Shown here piece after piece: positions 41,622 through 53,597 of a DNA stretch of 64,000 nucleotides. The translations under genes were made by a program, and so were the position numbers. Position 1 is the stretch's first letter, and each line of letters opens with the position of its first letter. The DNA is from Aselliscus stoliczkanus. Its lineage: Eukaryota; Chordata; Mammalia; Chiroptera; Hipposideridae. The notes beneath the pieces were generated by a model that was not told where the DNA came from, did not search any database, and saw only the letters and a program-made list of their open reading frames with translations. The stretch covers positions 135,334,421 through 135,398,420 of the forward strand of contig CM066733.1 in NCBI GenBank assembly GCA_033961575.1, given 5' to 3'.

Positions 41622-41825
41622 AGCTACCATATATTAAGGGCTTGCTATGTGTCAAGTAGATGCTAGGCATTTGCACACATCATCTTTATTCCTCACAATT
41701 CTGAAGACATTAGTTCTATTTTTATTAATAGGGAAACTGAGGCTCTCCAAATAAAGTTATTAACCTGAATAAGGGCACAGCTTTATAGTAGGGCCAATAT
41801 TCAAATCCATATTCATTTAAATATG
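41622..41825 (-). mobile_element. MIR SINE, antisense, near full length
   Basis: 'aagggcttgctatgtgtcaa', 'atcatctttattcctcacaa', 'agggaaactgaggctctcca' and 'agtagggccaatattcaaat' follow the MIR reverse complement from the 3' end to the B box region. Confidence 0.8.
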
Positions 41826-42381
41826 TTTAAAGCTACATGTATTGCATAAGATGAAGGTACGCCTGTATTAGCCCTAGAAAATCCCTGGCACACAGTATGC
41901 CCTACATAAATATGTTTTAGTCATCAAAATTATGGTATAATTAGGTGCCATTTTAACAGAATCAGAAAATTTGTACTTTCAATAAGAGACAAAACTTATT
42001 TTTCAAGTTATATGTTATTAGTCATTTTAAAAAGGAGTCACAAATTAAGAAGACAAAAAATTTCTCAAAAACATTTACTTTCATGTTATAATATTCAATA
42101 AAAAGCAATTCCACCCCCCATTCCCCAAAGTAGCAGGGAGTCCGTTTAAAATCTATCTGTATTGAAAAGGTGAAAAATATGTAACATACAAATAAAACAA
42201 TCTTTTCAAAAAGGAGACAGGCATTGCTGTATTATTACTACTTGGATTATTTCAAAATCTGATTTTGATTTGGAGGAGCACAGACTCTGAGATAAGGAAA
42301 CAGGTGATAGAAGAAAACAGATGAGACAAAAGATAAATTATTACTTTTTAAATAAAAAATTAACTTAAAAGTTAACATGTT

Positions 42382-42794
42382 GGGCCAGCCGAGTGGCACA
42401 TTGGTTAAGAGCTGGGTTTTGGGATGCCAGCAGCACCAGTTCGGATCCCACATGCGAGGGCCAGTGACACTACCCTCTACAGCTAACAACAGCTCCACCT
42501 GGAGCTGGGCTGTGCGAGCCCCGGTGATGGTGTGGGCTGCAGCCCCTGCTGCAGTGGGCTGCCATGGGCTACAGTGAGTGGCCCGCAGCCAGCGTGAGCT
42601 GCCTGCCAATAGCCACGGTGAGCGACCATCCAGAGGCCGGCGACCGATCTGCCTCATCCGGGAAGAGCGCAATGACGATACCAACATGGGCCAGTGAAAC
42701 AACGTCCTCCGCAACTAGACTGAAGAACAAAAAGACAGCAACTTGTCTGTTCCCCTTCCCTGATTCCCCAATAAAGTCTTTAAAAAAAAAAAAA
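42382..42794 (+). mobile_element. Long T+ SINE, intermediate subfamily
   Basis: Head GGGCCAGCCGAGTGGCACAT, B box AGTTCGGATCC, GCAGCCAGCGTGAGC core, single tail module and CCAATAAAGTCTTTAAA. It keeps the 'caacatgggcc' segment seen in the older copies. Target duplication aaaagttaacatgtt / aaaggttgacatgtt at 42367-42381 and 42795-42809. The longest open frame of the window (155 codons, minus strand) is an artefact of this SINE. Confidence 0.95.
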
Positions 42795-42809
42795 AAAGGT
42801 TGACATGTT

Positions 42810-43299
42810 TTCTACATAGATATAAATATTTTATCTTCTAGTTTAAAATTCTGGTATGAGATTCAATTAGTAGTTGTAGAGTACTTACTCTGTATAGGCA
42901 CAGATTTAAGGACTTTTGCATGCCCCAACTCCTTTCATTCTAATTAGCTGATTCATATGGTCTCTAACCTTGTATACAAAGTCAATAGTTTTGAACCCTA
43001 AGCATCTAAAGTCATCATCTTGGGCCTGATCAGAAATTCTAGAATAACAGTTACCTGTCACTGAGGCACTGTATGATAGGGCCCTCAAAACCATAAAGGA
43101 CAAAAGAAATGCTTCAAGGTCATGTCTTATTAGGTGGTTCCATTCTAGTAATTTCTCTTGGTGGTGTTATTTTACAATTTGATGATGTTATAATTCAGTG
43201 ATATACAATGGTCATTTCTAATACGGTTCATAAATACCAGCATGATCTTCTAGCAGCAATCTGGACCAAGTTTAACCATCAAAGACAGCATTCCTCAGA
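42810..43299. other. Non-coding sequence
   Basis: No gene is visible. A weak MIR-like piece lies at 42870-42960. Confidence 0.4.
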
Positions 43300-43671
43300 G
43301 GCCTGGCCCTCCCTTGTCCCTCTCCTTCTTCCCCTCTCTTTCCCTCTGCCAGGAAGGCTCCCCTGCAAGCATCTATCTTCCTGACACTCCCTCACCTCCT
43401 CCAGCTTTGCTCAGAAGTCACCCTCTTAATGAAGCTTGTACTACCTATTACAAATTATAACCGACGGACTCTCTCTCCTTGATTTCCATTACCCTGCTCT
43501 ATTTTTTCTATAGAACTCACCTTATAACCTACTATACTGTCTACTTTTTGTTATTTTTATTGTTTGTTTGTTCCTCATGCTACAATGTAAACTTCCCCAA
43601 AGTGGAAATTTGGGTCATTTTGTTCACTGAGGTACCTCAAGAATTTAAGAGGCATCTGGCATAAAATAGGC

Positions 43672-43672
<1 letters not shown>
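43300..43672 (+). mobile_element. L2 LINE 3' end, well recognisable
   Basis: 'cctctgccaggaaggctccc', 'tttgctcagaagtcaccctc', 'ctacaatgtaaacttcccca' and 'ggcatctggcataaaatagg' follow the L2 3' consensus over its full end. Confidence 0.8.
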
Positions 43673-43741
<69 letters not shown>

Positions 43742-43816
43742 ATATATATATGAAAAAATATATATATAAAATAAAATATATATATATAAAATATATATTT
43801 ATAAAATATATATATA
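43673..43816. repeat. Compound (AT)n-(AG)n-(AT)n microsatellite
   Basis: About 35 bp of AT, then about 28 bp of AG, then a longer AT-rich stretch with A interruptions, all grown from the L2 3' end. Confidence 0.95.
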
Positions 43817-44781
43817 TGGTAAGAGCTTTTCGAAAGTTCGCACTACACCACTGCGCTGTTTTCTCTGACCAAAAGAAATCCAAAGAGAACTTTGTACTTT
43901 TACAAAAACAGGCAAAACACAAAAATAGTGTCCAGCACTTGTTTTGCAGGTAAGCATTATAGAGGTAGCGACACCCTGAGCAGCAAGAGTGGCACTGTTT
44001 TTACTGCATGTTAGTGTTATTGTAGGTTTTATGTGTTATTTCGTATTATTTTAGAGGTTACTTTTTGAACATGGGAACACAAAAATTTTCCACACAAATT
44101 GATGGTAATTGCTTCTTCACTTTACTCCATTTTGGCTTATAAAAGGCTTTATAGGAATGCTCTACTTCCAGACAGTGAGGGAAACCTGTACTTAGGGTTT
44201 TTTTTTAGTGAATAAAATAGAGTATGATAAAATCTGAGCAAAAAGTTAAACCTAGAACCAAAATTTCTTTATATTCTTTCAGGTGGGAAAAAATTTAATA
44301 GGAGCAGTTACCATAGAATCTTGGTCAAGTTCCCACGAACTTTCTCTCGTTATATTTATAGGAATAGAAAAGCACTTCCAATCTATCTCTTTTTCAAGCA
44401 CCTTCCAACTCAGTAAGTCCAGAAACATCTAAACATTCTTAGCATACCACATAAATCCCTTGTTATACAGGTTTCCAATAGGGAATTATAAGAAAACCAG
44501 CTATACCAATATTTTAAACTCCTAACTCCAAATAATCTGTTGTAAGGATCAAGAAATAATATACGAAAAAGACTCAGCATATTATAGATACTTGAATTCA
44601 AATTAGTATCAATATTTTATGCAATTGGGGTAAAAAAAGATGGGTGCCTTTCCATTGAGGAAGAAGGTGGAAAACATGACTCCCCTCAACATAATCTGAC
44701 AACTGAAATTGCTGACATTCTATCTAATCAGCAGCCATGGGGGTAGAGGGGGATTTAAAAACTTTTTTCATTAATTCAAAA
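43817..44781. other. Non-coding sequence
   Basis: No gene or clear repeat is seen. Confidence 0.4.
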
Positions 44782-44792
44782 AATAATCTGAG

Positions 44793-44977
44793 GGGGCGCC
44801 AGTTAGCTCAGGTGGTTAGAGCACAGTGCTCATAACACCAAGGTTGCCGGTTCGATTACCACATGGACCACTGAGCTGTGCCTTCCACAACTAGATTGAA
44901 ACAACTACTTGACTTGGAGCTGATGGATCCGGGAAAAACACACTGTTCCCCAATAAAATTTCTTTAATTAAAAAAAA
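44793..44977 (+). mobile_element. tRNA-derived SINE, second (Rhin-like) family
   Basis: Head GGGGGCGCCAGTTAGCTCAG, B box GGTTCGATTACC, 'ccttccacaactagattgaa', tail CTGTTCCCCAATAAAATTTC plus A run. Target duplication aataatctgag / agaaatctgag at 44782-44792 and 44978-44988 (two mismatches). This is the head type I associate with the Rhin-1 SINE of rhinolophoid bats. Confidence 0.88.
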
Positions 44978-44988
44978 AGAAATCTGAG

Positions 44989-47510
44989 CGTGGACTTTTA
45001 ATGCTAGCATGTGTCCTAGATTCTGGGTTTTAGTCTCGAGCCAGTAAGACCTGATTCTGCCCATTATGACACTTACCATCTTGTAAGAAAGTGTTTCTCT
45101 AATAAAATTACTTTCACACAATCATACAGCGCAATCCCAAAAGGCAGGGAACACTGGTGTATTTAAATATAAACTGTCTGAGCCCATGATGAATTTTCAT
45201 GAAAATGCGGCACACTACCGCAGGAAAGAAATAGTTTGTGACACAGAAGAATACTTTCATGTGAATGTAGTTGTTCTTCTGTCAAAGCAGTGATTCCGAG
45301 TTTTAACAAAATAACAGAAATGAATGAATAAAACTTGGCTCCTCATTTGTTTCCACTAGGGAGCAGCATTCACGTGTCAGCCTCTCCTTTCTGTACTAGT
45401 CACTCAAGAACAGTGAGTCACCAAAGCACTAGCATTGGTTACCAAATTGGATATATTTTGTTTTGTAGCTTCCTGTCCCAGGGGCAAATATACAAAAAAA
45501 AAAAAAAAAAATGGAGCAACCTACAGCACAAAATATTCAGCTCAAGGCATTATGCCAAGAAAGCAGCAGAAAGTTTTATGCTTGAGCCAAAGGCTTCTTG
45601 GTTTCTTTGAAAAATTTAAATCGTGACAATTATCTTGATGCTTTTTGATGAATCAGATGTGTCTACAGAACCAAAGCTCGCCAGGGAGTTTTGTGTACTT
45701 TCAGGAATAATTATTTCCCAAGCTTATTCACTTTTTTAAGAAAGCAGCTTACAGGCAGATTAGAAGCTAGTGTGCTTGAGTGAAAACATTTGTAATCAGT
45801 CAACCTACAGAGGCATTTAGCTGGAAACGTCAAATGAAAAAGAAATAGTTTTGTGGGGCGAAAAGGAACTTAAAAAAATTCATCCCATCAAAAACTAACA
45901 CTTTTAATTATCTTATATGCATTTCTCTTCCTTCTTTGTGGTCTAAAGTGTTGCCAAATTTTTCAAAATTATCACTACTTTATAAAGTTGTAATGGCAAA
46001 GCTTGTATTTAATAACAGCATTGAATGACATTCAAATCTCTTCAATGGCTATTTTTTCCCTTCTTGATATAACGACATTAGTAAATAGCACATAATACAT
46101 TAATAAATCCATTTTAAGAGGTACTTAGCAATGACTTATATTTTACTTTTCTAGCCCATAAATTCAAATTATTGCTAAGTAGGTATGAAAACGCATTTTT
46201 GCTGGTGTTTTCATTTATCTATTGCTGCATAACAAACCATCCTAAAACTTAGTGGCTTCACAAACAATTATTTTGTTTGCTCATGATTCCTCAGCCTAGG
46301 CTAAGCTCAGCCGGATGGTTCTTCTCTTCTGCTCATCATGCCGGTTATCACGAGGCTGCAGTGAGCTGGCATGGATCAGTGGGACACCTCCCTCTCTCTC
46401 CATACAGTCGTCCTAGGATTTTTCTTCATGTCTGGACTTCTCAAGGCTTAGGCTGAGAACTTGCAAGGTGCCATTTCTGCCAATTCTGTCAGTTCAACTC
46501 TGAACCGAATCCACATTCAGGGAGAAGGGCCTATACAGTGGTGTAAATACTGGGTGGAGTAGTTTATTGGTGCTCCCCAATGTAAAAGGCCACAAGGGCA
46601 ATTTATATTCCCCCTTCCAAACTTAATACTGTATTTCTTTGGGTTAGTACCATGTGAGAGGCAAGAATAAAAAAGAGTTTTCAGGCAAAAAATATCTGAA
46701 AGAGAGTTAAGAGTGGTAGAAGCGGTCCCGGGAGAAAATCCTTACTGGTAAGTTGAATATAATCAACCAAAAAATAGCATAAAACTGAACAGATTTGCTG
46801 TAAAAACATCTGTACCTAAATATATTGTTATGTTTTTTAATTGTTACATTGCTTATTGGTAAAATTAAAAAGGAGTTGCACATAGAAGCTTAGTCAGTAT
46901 TCACTATGTATCACTATGTATCAGGTAATTCTCAAGAAGTTCAACAAGGAGAGTGACACACCAGGTTACTACATGAAGGCATATACACTACGCCCTCTTG
47001 GGCCATTAGAGTGACTGTCAGGCTAGCAACCAGAATCAGGGTGGAGACAGTAGCAAAGGGTGGCTCAACCTTTATACCCAGAATTCACTGACTGCTACCC
47101 TGGGAGCATGTGGGTTCAGTAAGCTTCTTCTCGCCCCTCCCTGGGAAAGGCAGAGAATACCCTTAGTCCATGTACCATTTCTGTTTGGCAGCTTCTTCAA
47201 GTCAATGAAGCCATTCTGAAACTTAATATTCTATGGAGCTATCACAAATTAGACCTATATGTGGTAGACCATTATTTCCTTCTGTAGGCCATTGGAAGGA
47301 ACCCTGGAATTTTATTTCTGAAAGCATTTGTGTGCGTCTTGGATAATTAGGACAAGTTATATTTGTAACAAAGTTGTTTTAATTGCCTTGTATTTTGAGA
47401 ACATGCCATAAAATTCATCTTTTAAGCTTGAGCAATGACACATGTTGACCAACTTATTGTAATATTTAATATTTTCAAAGAAAATAAACATATATATTAC
47501 AACTGACTTT
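44989..47510. other. Non-coding; one old repeat at 46205-46640
   Basis: 46205-46640 begins 'ttcatttatctattgctgca', 'taacaaaccatcctaaaact' and 'tagtggcttcacaaacaatt', an old mammalian interspersed repeat I recognise by its start but do not name. 44990-46200 has no visible repeat or gene. A small direct tandem duplication, actatgtatc twice, lies near 46903-46922. Confidence 0.5.
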
Positions 47511-47644
47511 TAGTTGTAGTCAGCTGAGCCATCCTGCCACCTGTTGGCAGCTCAGCTCAGGCTGGGCATCGATCTGCTGTTGCTCAGAGCTCAGCTCACA
47601 CTCTTGAGCAAGCTCTTAACCAACTGAGCCACTAGGCCAGCCCC
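47511..47644 (-). mobile_element. tRNA-derived SINE fragment, third head type, antisense
   Basis: Minus strand: GGGGCTGGCCTAGTGGCTCA, then GTTGGTTAAGAGCTTGCTC, then a GAGCTGAGCTGCC-type body with GGCAGGATGGCTCAGCTGAC. The head is the same type as the copies at 56861 and 63774. The 3' tail is missing. Confidence 0.85.
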
Positions 47645-48134
47645 AGTGGCATTTCTTTAGTTTTTTTTCTAAATGTGGACTAGTACTTTCCTTTTAATCT
47701 ATTATTTAACTTTGGAGAGGGCATATCTTAGAAAAAGAAGGTAACAAGTAAAAACGTTGCTGAGGAGCATAAATAATTCCATTCAAAGAAACTCACAAAA
47801 TATGTTTTCCTCAATTTAATATATGGAGCATATAGGGTGTTACAACATTAGCTTTCCTTTTTATTTGGAAATATCTACTAATAATGCTTTCTTTCTTCAA
47901 TATGCAAGGTTCTTTCATCCAGCCAATTGGTCAAATTAGCATTTCTATCATTGTAAATTATGAACAAGGTTACAAAGTAGAAGAGCTTAAGTAGAAACAA
48001 AGAAACTTTAACACTCCCTCAGAAATCCTCTAATCTTTCTTTCTCTTTCCTGAGGCTGCAGCCTGATTAGGTGAAAGGTGAATGGAAAGGAGTGTTTTCT
48101 GAGGGGGGGGGGGGTTTACAGTAATAATAAATGG
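47645..48134. other. Non-coding sequence with a G12 run
   Basis: A run of 12 G lies at 48103-48114. Otherwise nothing is recognised. Confidence 0.5.
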
Positions 48135-48142
48135 GTCTAGAA

Positions 48143-48402
48143 CAGGGATTGGCAAACTTTTGAGATGGAAGAGCCGCCATGGGTCAGCAAACTGTGGCTT
48201 GTCAGTAAAACTGAAAATGAAAATAAAACATTTATAAACTTTTTAAAGGATATTATCCACATAATGGTGATGATGTAAAACTATATTTATGGCTCTTGAA
48301 TAATTTTTAAATTGTGGTGAGGGACAGGATCGGCAAACTTTTGAGATGAAATGTACCCAAAGAGCCGCATGTGGCTCGCGAGCCACAGTTTGCTGACCTC
48401 TG
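48143..48402. mobile_element. hAT-like non-autonomous element with 8-bp target duplication
   Basis: The flanks gtctagaa (48135-48142) and gtctagag (48403-48410) form an 8-bp target duplication, the size typical of hAT transposons. The left end is CAGGGATTGGCAAACTTTTG; the right end reverse complemented is CAGAGGTCAGCAAACTGTGG. Each end also contains its own fold-back, beginning GGCAAACTTTTGAGATG and ending CAGCAAACTGTGGCT or its near match. The AT-rich middle has no coding frame. Confidence 0.8.
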
Positions 48403-48410
48403 GTCTAGAG

Positions 48411-50499
48411 ATAACTATAAACTCATCTGAAGGATCTTCTTAATTAACGGAGTTCCATAAGACACTTGATAGAAAAGTGAGTCATCGTATTCCCCATTGG
48501 CAAAGAGCTCAAAGCACTTGCATGAGCAAACTTTTTGTTACGTGGCTAGGAGATGCTGATCCAAAGTCACAACAGATTGTCAGATATCGTGGTGCCACTG
48601 AGCAAACACTGAGATGGGTAGAGAAACTCATGCTCTGACCCAAGAATGCTGTCTCATAGACAGGATTAGAGTGAATAAGAATATATATAAAATCTAACTT
48701 GGGGATGGTTAAATGATTTTACCTAAATTTAAAGTAAAGCAATAAGTATACTCATATTACCAATATAGAACAACAGTAGCCAATAATATTATGTGGTGGT
48801 CAACAGTCTTTAAAGAACTTTCACTTCCATCTTCTTTGGTCTGTGAAATACTTATTATTTAATTTCTACATTTGCCAAAGATGTATCAGTAATACCTCAT
48901 AAAATCTGAAACAAATTCCCTTGTGGTTACATCACACAACTTTAAAAGCACACATGTCTAATATCACTACTTACAAATCTAGAAGATCATAAGTTTCCAT
49001 TTATTTTTTATGAAGATGCAATTATTAAATAAGAATCATTCAACTAAGAAAACTAGAATTGGTTGAGGGAAAGCAAATGGGGAAAAAAAAACAAAACACT
49101 TGAGAAAAACACAGTACAGCACAAATTAGAGTACTTATCACTAGGGCTCTCTAAGTGACGGAAAATACCCAAGTATAAAAGGGAAGAAACACAAAAGTAT
49201 GGATAGAATTTCTAACAGAAAGGCCATTGTTTACCCATAAGTTCCACACTCTAGAAATATGAACACCTGCCAGGTGATTAAATACACCCACATGCAGAGC
49301 GTTCCACGGCTCTTTCTTCTTAATTACCACCATTTATTATAATCACCAACAGGTAATTTCTAAGCAACCTAAGATCAGCATTGGAACTGAGGGGAGCTAA
49401 ACAGTCGAAAGCAGGTCAAGGCACCGCCTTGGAGGGTCAGTTGTACATGTGCCTGTCCCTAGAGAGAAACGGTTGAGCGTCAGGATTTCCCCTGCAGTCT
49501 CCTCCCCAGGCAGCAACACAGCTACCACAGAGTCAAGTGCAGGGACTGCACTGGGGCACCGACGAAATACATTGCTCAGTGAAATTCCACTGAGGAGGGT
49601 GTAACTCAATATTCCAGCCGGCACTCAAACCAGGTGGGCTTTCCACACCCATCACACTTCCAAGCCCAATTAGGGGGTATCTGTCTTGAAGCATTTAAAG
49701 AGCCTTAGTCTTTAACCTTTCGCAAAATATTGATACTCTTGGCAATTTATTTGTTTTAATGCCACAACCATGTGCGAAACTGCTGCCTCAGTTAGGACAG
49801 AAATGAACTCTGCTTTGAATAAAGTTGTCAAGCTCAGATCCTCCAGAGCAGCTTCCCTCAACCCACAGAGCTATATTTTACATCACAGTGCAGCACTCAG
49901 ACACATTATATATGCATATATACAGATATATCACAAACACAGATGTACTCAAAACACACGAAAATGTATATACAATGAGCTTCACGAAATATGTCTTACC
50001 TTTACTGTGTATGAGATGCTCCAATGTTCTCTGTTCTATTTCTTTTCTTACGCTGCTCCTGATCCCTAAGTGGGTTCCACCAACCCACTAATTGGGCAGC
50101 AACCAGAGTTGGGAAAACACAGCTCCCTCTGTATAAATACCAATCATAGTTCTTCATAAAATCCCTCCTGGTTTGACACTCCCTACAGATGAGACTGAAC
50201 CAACCCTGCAAAGAGGTGACCGATTTGGAAGTAGGACTGTTTCTGACACATGAGTGGGAGGGTGGCAGGAATCCAGGGCAGGTGACCAGTGCCTGAGCAT
50301 CTCTAACAGTGAACTGGTCACTTACCACTGTATTGAAAATACTTTATAACATTTTTTTTTGGACAGGAAAACAGAAATTTAAACAAGACTTCATTTTCTT
50401 ATTATTATATAGGCAAAAAAATTTAACTGATAACATCCAGTGACAAAAAGGATCTGGGAAAATGTGTGCAATGTGACTAGGACCGTAATTTTGAGCAGT
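48411..50499. other. Non-coding sequence
   Basis: No gene or clear mobile element is recognised. Confidence 0.4.
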
Positions 50500-50668
50500 C
50501 TGTTTGGAGAGTGAGTTGGGAGCATATCACTACATTTTAAGCATGCAAATCCTTTGACTCAGCAATTCCTCTAGTAATTTATGCTAGGCTTCAACAGTTG
50601 CAGAGATAAGTTTAGAGAAAGGAACTATCAGTGAGGAAATATTTACTTATGGTACAATCACATTCTTT
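50500..50668 (+). mobile_element. Probable L1 3'-region fragment
   Basis: 'aaatcctttgactcagcaat' and 'tcctctagtaatttatgcta' resemble the L1 segment CCCAGCAATTCCACTCCTAG. Weak elsewhere. Confidence 0.45.
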
Positions 50669-50680
50669 AAAAATCATATA

Positions 50681-50847
50681 GGGGCCGGCCGAGTGGCGCG
50701 GTGGTTAAGCGCTGGCTTGGGAAGCCAGAAGCCCCGGTTCAGGTCCTACATATGAGGGCCAGTGACACTGCCCTCAAAAAAAAAAAAAAAAAAAATTGGT
50801 ATAGCTCAGAGGCAATAAATACATGAGCAACACAGTAAAAAAAAAAA
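50681..50847 (+). mobile_element. Short SINE with probable 3' transduced segment
   Basis: The SINE head and body (GGGGCCGGCCGAGTGGCGCG to CACTGCCCTC) end in a long A run near 50797. About 40 bp of unrelated sequence follows (starting ttggtatagctcagagg, containing AATAAA), then a second A run. The target duplication aaaaatcatata at 50669-50680 recurs only after the second A run (50848-50859). The simplest reading is read-through transcription and co-insertion of the flank. Confidence 0.75.
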
Positions 50848-50861
50848 AAAAATCATATATA

Positions 50862-51302
50862 GAGGGGTCGGCCAAGTAGCGGGTTGGTTAAGAGCTGGCT
50901 TGGGACGCCAGCTCTGAGCAGTGGGGCCCCGGTTTGGATTCCACATATGAGGGCCAGTGACACTGCCCTATACAGCTAAGACGATGAACAACAGCTCCAC
51001 CTGGAGCTGGGCTGCCGTGAGTCCTCGGAGACGGCATAGCTGCAGCCCCTGCTGCAGTGGGCTGCCATGGGCTACAGTGAGTGATGGGCAGCCAGCGTGA
51101 GTGACCGGCTGCCAGTGTCAGCTGCCAAGAGCCACTGTGAGCGGCCGTCCAGAGGCCGGCGACCGATCTGCCTCACCCAGGAAAAGCGCTATGATGATAC
51201 CAACATGGACCAGTGAAGCAATGTCCTCCACAACTAGGCTGAAGAACAAAAGGACAGCAACTTGTCTGTTCCCCTGCCCCAATTCTCCAATAAAATCTTT
51301 AA
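50862..51302 (+). mobile_element. Long T+ SINE, older subfamily
   Basis: Head GAGGGGTCGGCCAAGTAGCG, stem GGCTTGGGACGCCAGC followed by the CTCTGAGCAGTGG insertion, AAGACGATGAACAACAGCTC, a variable GCAGCCAGCGTGAG core and a single tail module ending CCAATAAAATCTTTAAA. Target duplication aaaaaaaaatcatatata at 50844-50861 and 51303-51320. It shares its diagnostic insertions with 10761-11157. Confidence 0.95.
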
Positions 51303-52049
51303 AAAAAAAAATCATATATAAAAACGTTAAAAACACAAGGTATTTCTATGTCACTGTTTCTCAGTGGGATGCTACTGGCATTCCAAGCAAGATATGACTT
51401 CATAAACGAACTGCCCCCACATACTTAAAAATACACCCTGGGGGAGGGTGGTACCATCCTTGATTGAGAAAACCACTATCCCATGTGTACTGTAAAGGAA
51501 ACAATTTAAAAAAAAGATGTGACAAAAAAATTTCAAAATCAAGCTGCAGAACAATACATACAGTATGACTGTAATTATGTGAAAATGAATCAGCCACACT
51601 CTGGTGTGTGTGCTTGTGGAATGTACTCAACTCGAGAGCGTGTGAAGAGTGATTTACAAGTTCTGCTCTGTAAGCCCCAGTATTGTGTGATTTGGCGGGG
51701 GGGGGGATTTTTTTTCTGTACTATTGGTTTCATTTTATGAGGGTAACATTATTTTATTTGGGGAAACTAAAATCCATAATATATTCACAAACCTTAAGTG
51801 GCTGTTTTGAGAATGGTGATTGAGCAGTGCTTATTGAAAGAGCTATAAAAACAAAGAGGGAAAGAGAATAAGAGGAACGAACATGTTTCTAATGACATGC
51901 TTGAGTCATAAAAGTCCTTTTTCATCCTTATTAAAGTGATAAGATCTTTCTTTAACATACATATTAAACATACATAAAAAGACAATCTAAAATGTGGAAA
52001 TCAAACAGCTCTACTACTTATGTGTTAAGTCCCCACTGTCACCCTCTTT

Positions 52050-52252
52050 CCACAATACGTGTAAAAATACGACCTGTAACCTCCATATCCAGTGTGTGTT
52101 TCACACTCCCTCGTATCACTGTTAGCAGCTGGTCTACCTGCCTGCCCCACCAGGTTAGAAGCTCTCTGAGGGCAGGAGCCAGATCCCACCCACTGATCAC
52201 CCTTCACTCTACCTCTAAAAACTGCATCTCAGTAAGAGGCTATTGAATGATG
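52050..52252 (+). mobile_element. L2 LINE 3' end
   Basis: 'ctgccccaccaggttagaag', 'ctctctgagggcaggagcca' and 'taagaggctattgaatgatg' match the L2 terminus (AGCTCCTTGAGGGCAGG, GCTCAATAAATG). Confidence 0.7.
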
Positions 52253-53560
52253 TGTTTAAAAAAAAACACACAAAGAAAACCTAACTTGGCATGAGTTTTA
52301 ATTAGTTTACAGTGTTGAGATGAGTCAGAGAAAAAGTGAATCATCGTCAATCGCAATAGTTGAAAATGATTACAAAATTACAATGGGTCTTTCTAATATA
52401 ATGAACACTAAGGTTTTTTGCATTTTGATAACTTTGAAACTAAAAGAATTAAGCAGAGCCACATGAAGTACTTTCATGTTATGTCAGCATTCTATTTCAA
52501 AAGGATTAAACCCAAATCAAATCAGCAGGATAGTAACAGCATTCTGTGACACACACGCATTGCCCATGCAGTACCCATTCCCCTTCTTTCTTACTAACAG
52601 ACACCAGTTACTTTCTGGGGCAACCACGGGCCCAGGGAAAAACACAAAACACCCGTGATGAACACACACAGTTCTCACCAATGGAAGGTAGTCAGACACT
52701 ACCAGAAAGAGGTCACCTCCCCAAAAAGCCTCATTAGGTGCAAGCTCTCCCTGCCTCTTCCCTCTTCTTTCTGCTGTGAGTAAGTTCTGGAGAAGCAGCA
52801 GCCAACTTGTGACTCCAGGGAACCTCCATGACAAGGAGGCCCCGGCCCCAAGAGGAGGTGCCTGATGCTTAACTGCATTGCTGAGCAGTTGCATGACCTT
52901 GGACTCCTACCTGTTAGACTCCTTCTGTTACTTGAGAAAAATAAATGTCTGTTTATCACAGTGCAGGTGTTTTCTGCTGCAGACAAAAGCCTTCTTAGTG
53001 ATGTGTTATCTGGGGGTGGAGGGGGCGGGTGTTACCACCATACTCAGCACTGAATCCTGCTGCTGTGACTTCAAAAGGATCTAGAATAATATGGAAAATG
53101 GAAGGTCTCATCTAGGGAACAAAACCATACATATAAGCGAGAAGAGGACAAAGCGGCTAATGCGCATAGTGATGACACACGCAGACACACCTATGACCAA
53201 CATTTGCCATTCACCCTGAAATCAAAATCAGCATTCCATTTCCAGACTTGTCTGTACCTAGGCTCCCCTTCTGTTGGCAACAACTTCTTTTGGAGCTGAA
53301 TACTTTTGGATCACATCAGTAGCACCTCCTAATTAGCCAGCTAAGCAAACATTATTAAGAAACCTGAGGCAGGTTCTCAACACCACAAATTATCCTAACA
53401 GGACAACTATGAAGACAACTTGAGGTTTCCTTACATACCACATTTTCATTACCCATTTCTGCGCTTATCAGTTGCAATAACCAATTCTCATTTATAGGGG
53501 AGTTCAGCCTGACTTACCATTGCTTTAATCTGTATCCTTGTCCTCCACCCCACAAACATA

Positions 53561-53566
<6 letters not shown>

Positions 53567-53594
<28 letters not shown>
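53567..53594. repeat. (CT)14 microsatellite followed by a C run
   Basis: A pure 28-bp CT run then CCCCCC. Confidence 0.95.

Positions 53595-53597
<3 letters not shown>

Larger units (their letters stand above)
33837..42366. other. Repeat-poor AT-rich non-coding region
   Basis: Contains only the old L1, L2 and MIR fragments and microsatellites listed separately. No gene is visible. 36600-38750 in particular lacks recognisable recent repeats. Confidence 0.45.

Noticed and set aside
42247..42714. Longest open frame of the window (155 codons, minus strand)
   Set aside because: It lies mostly within the long SINE at 42382-42794; the same peptide-like text appears in every other long SINE copy, so it is a repeat artefact.
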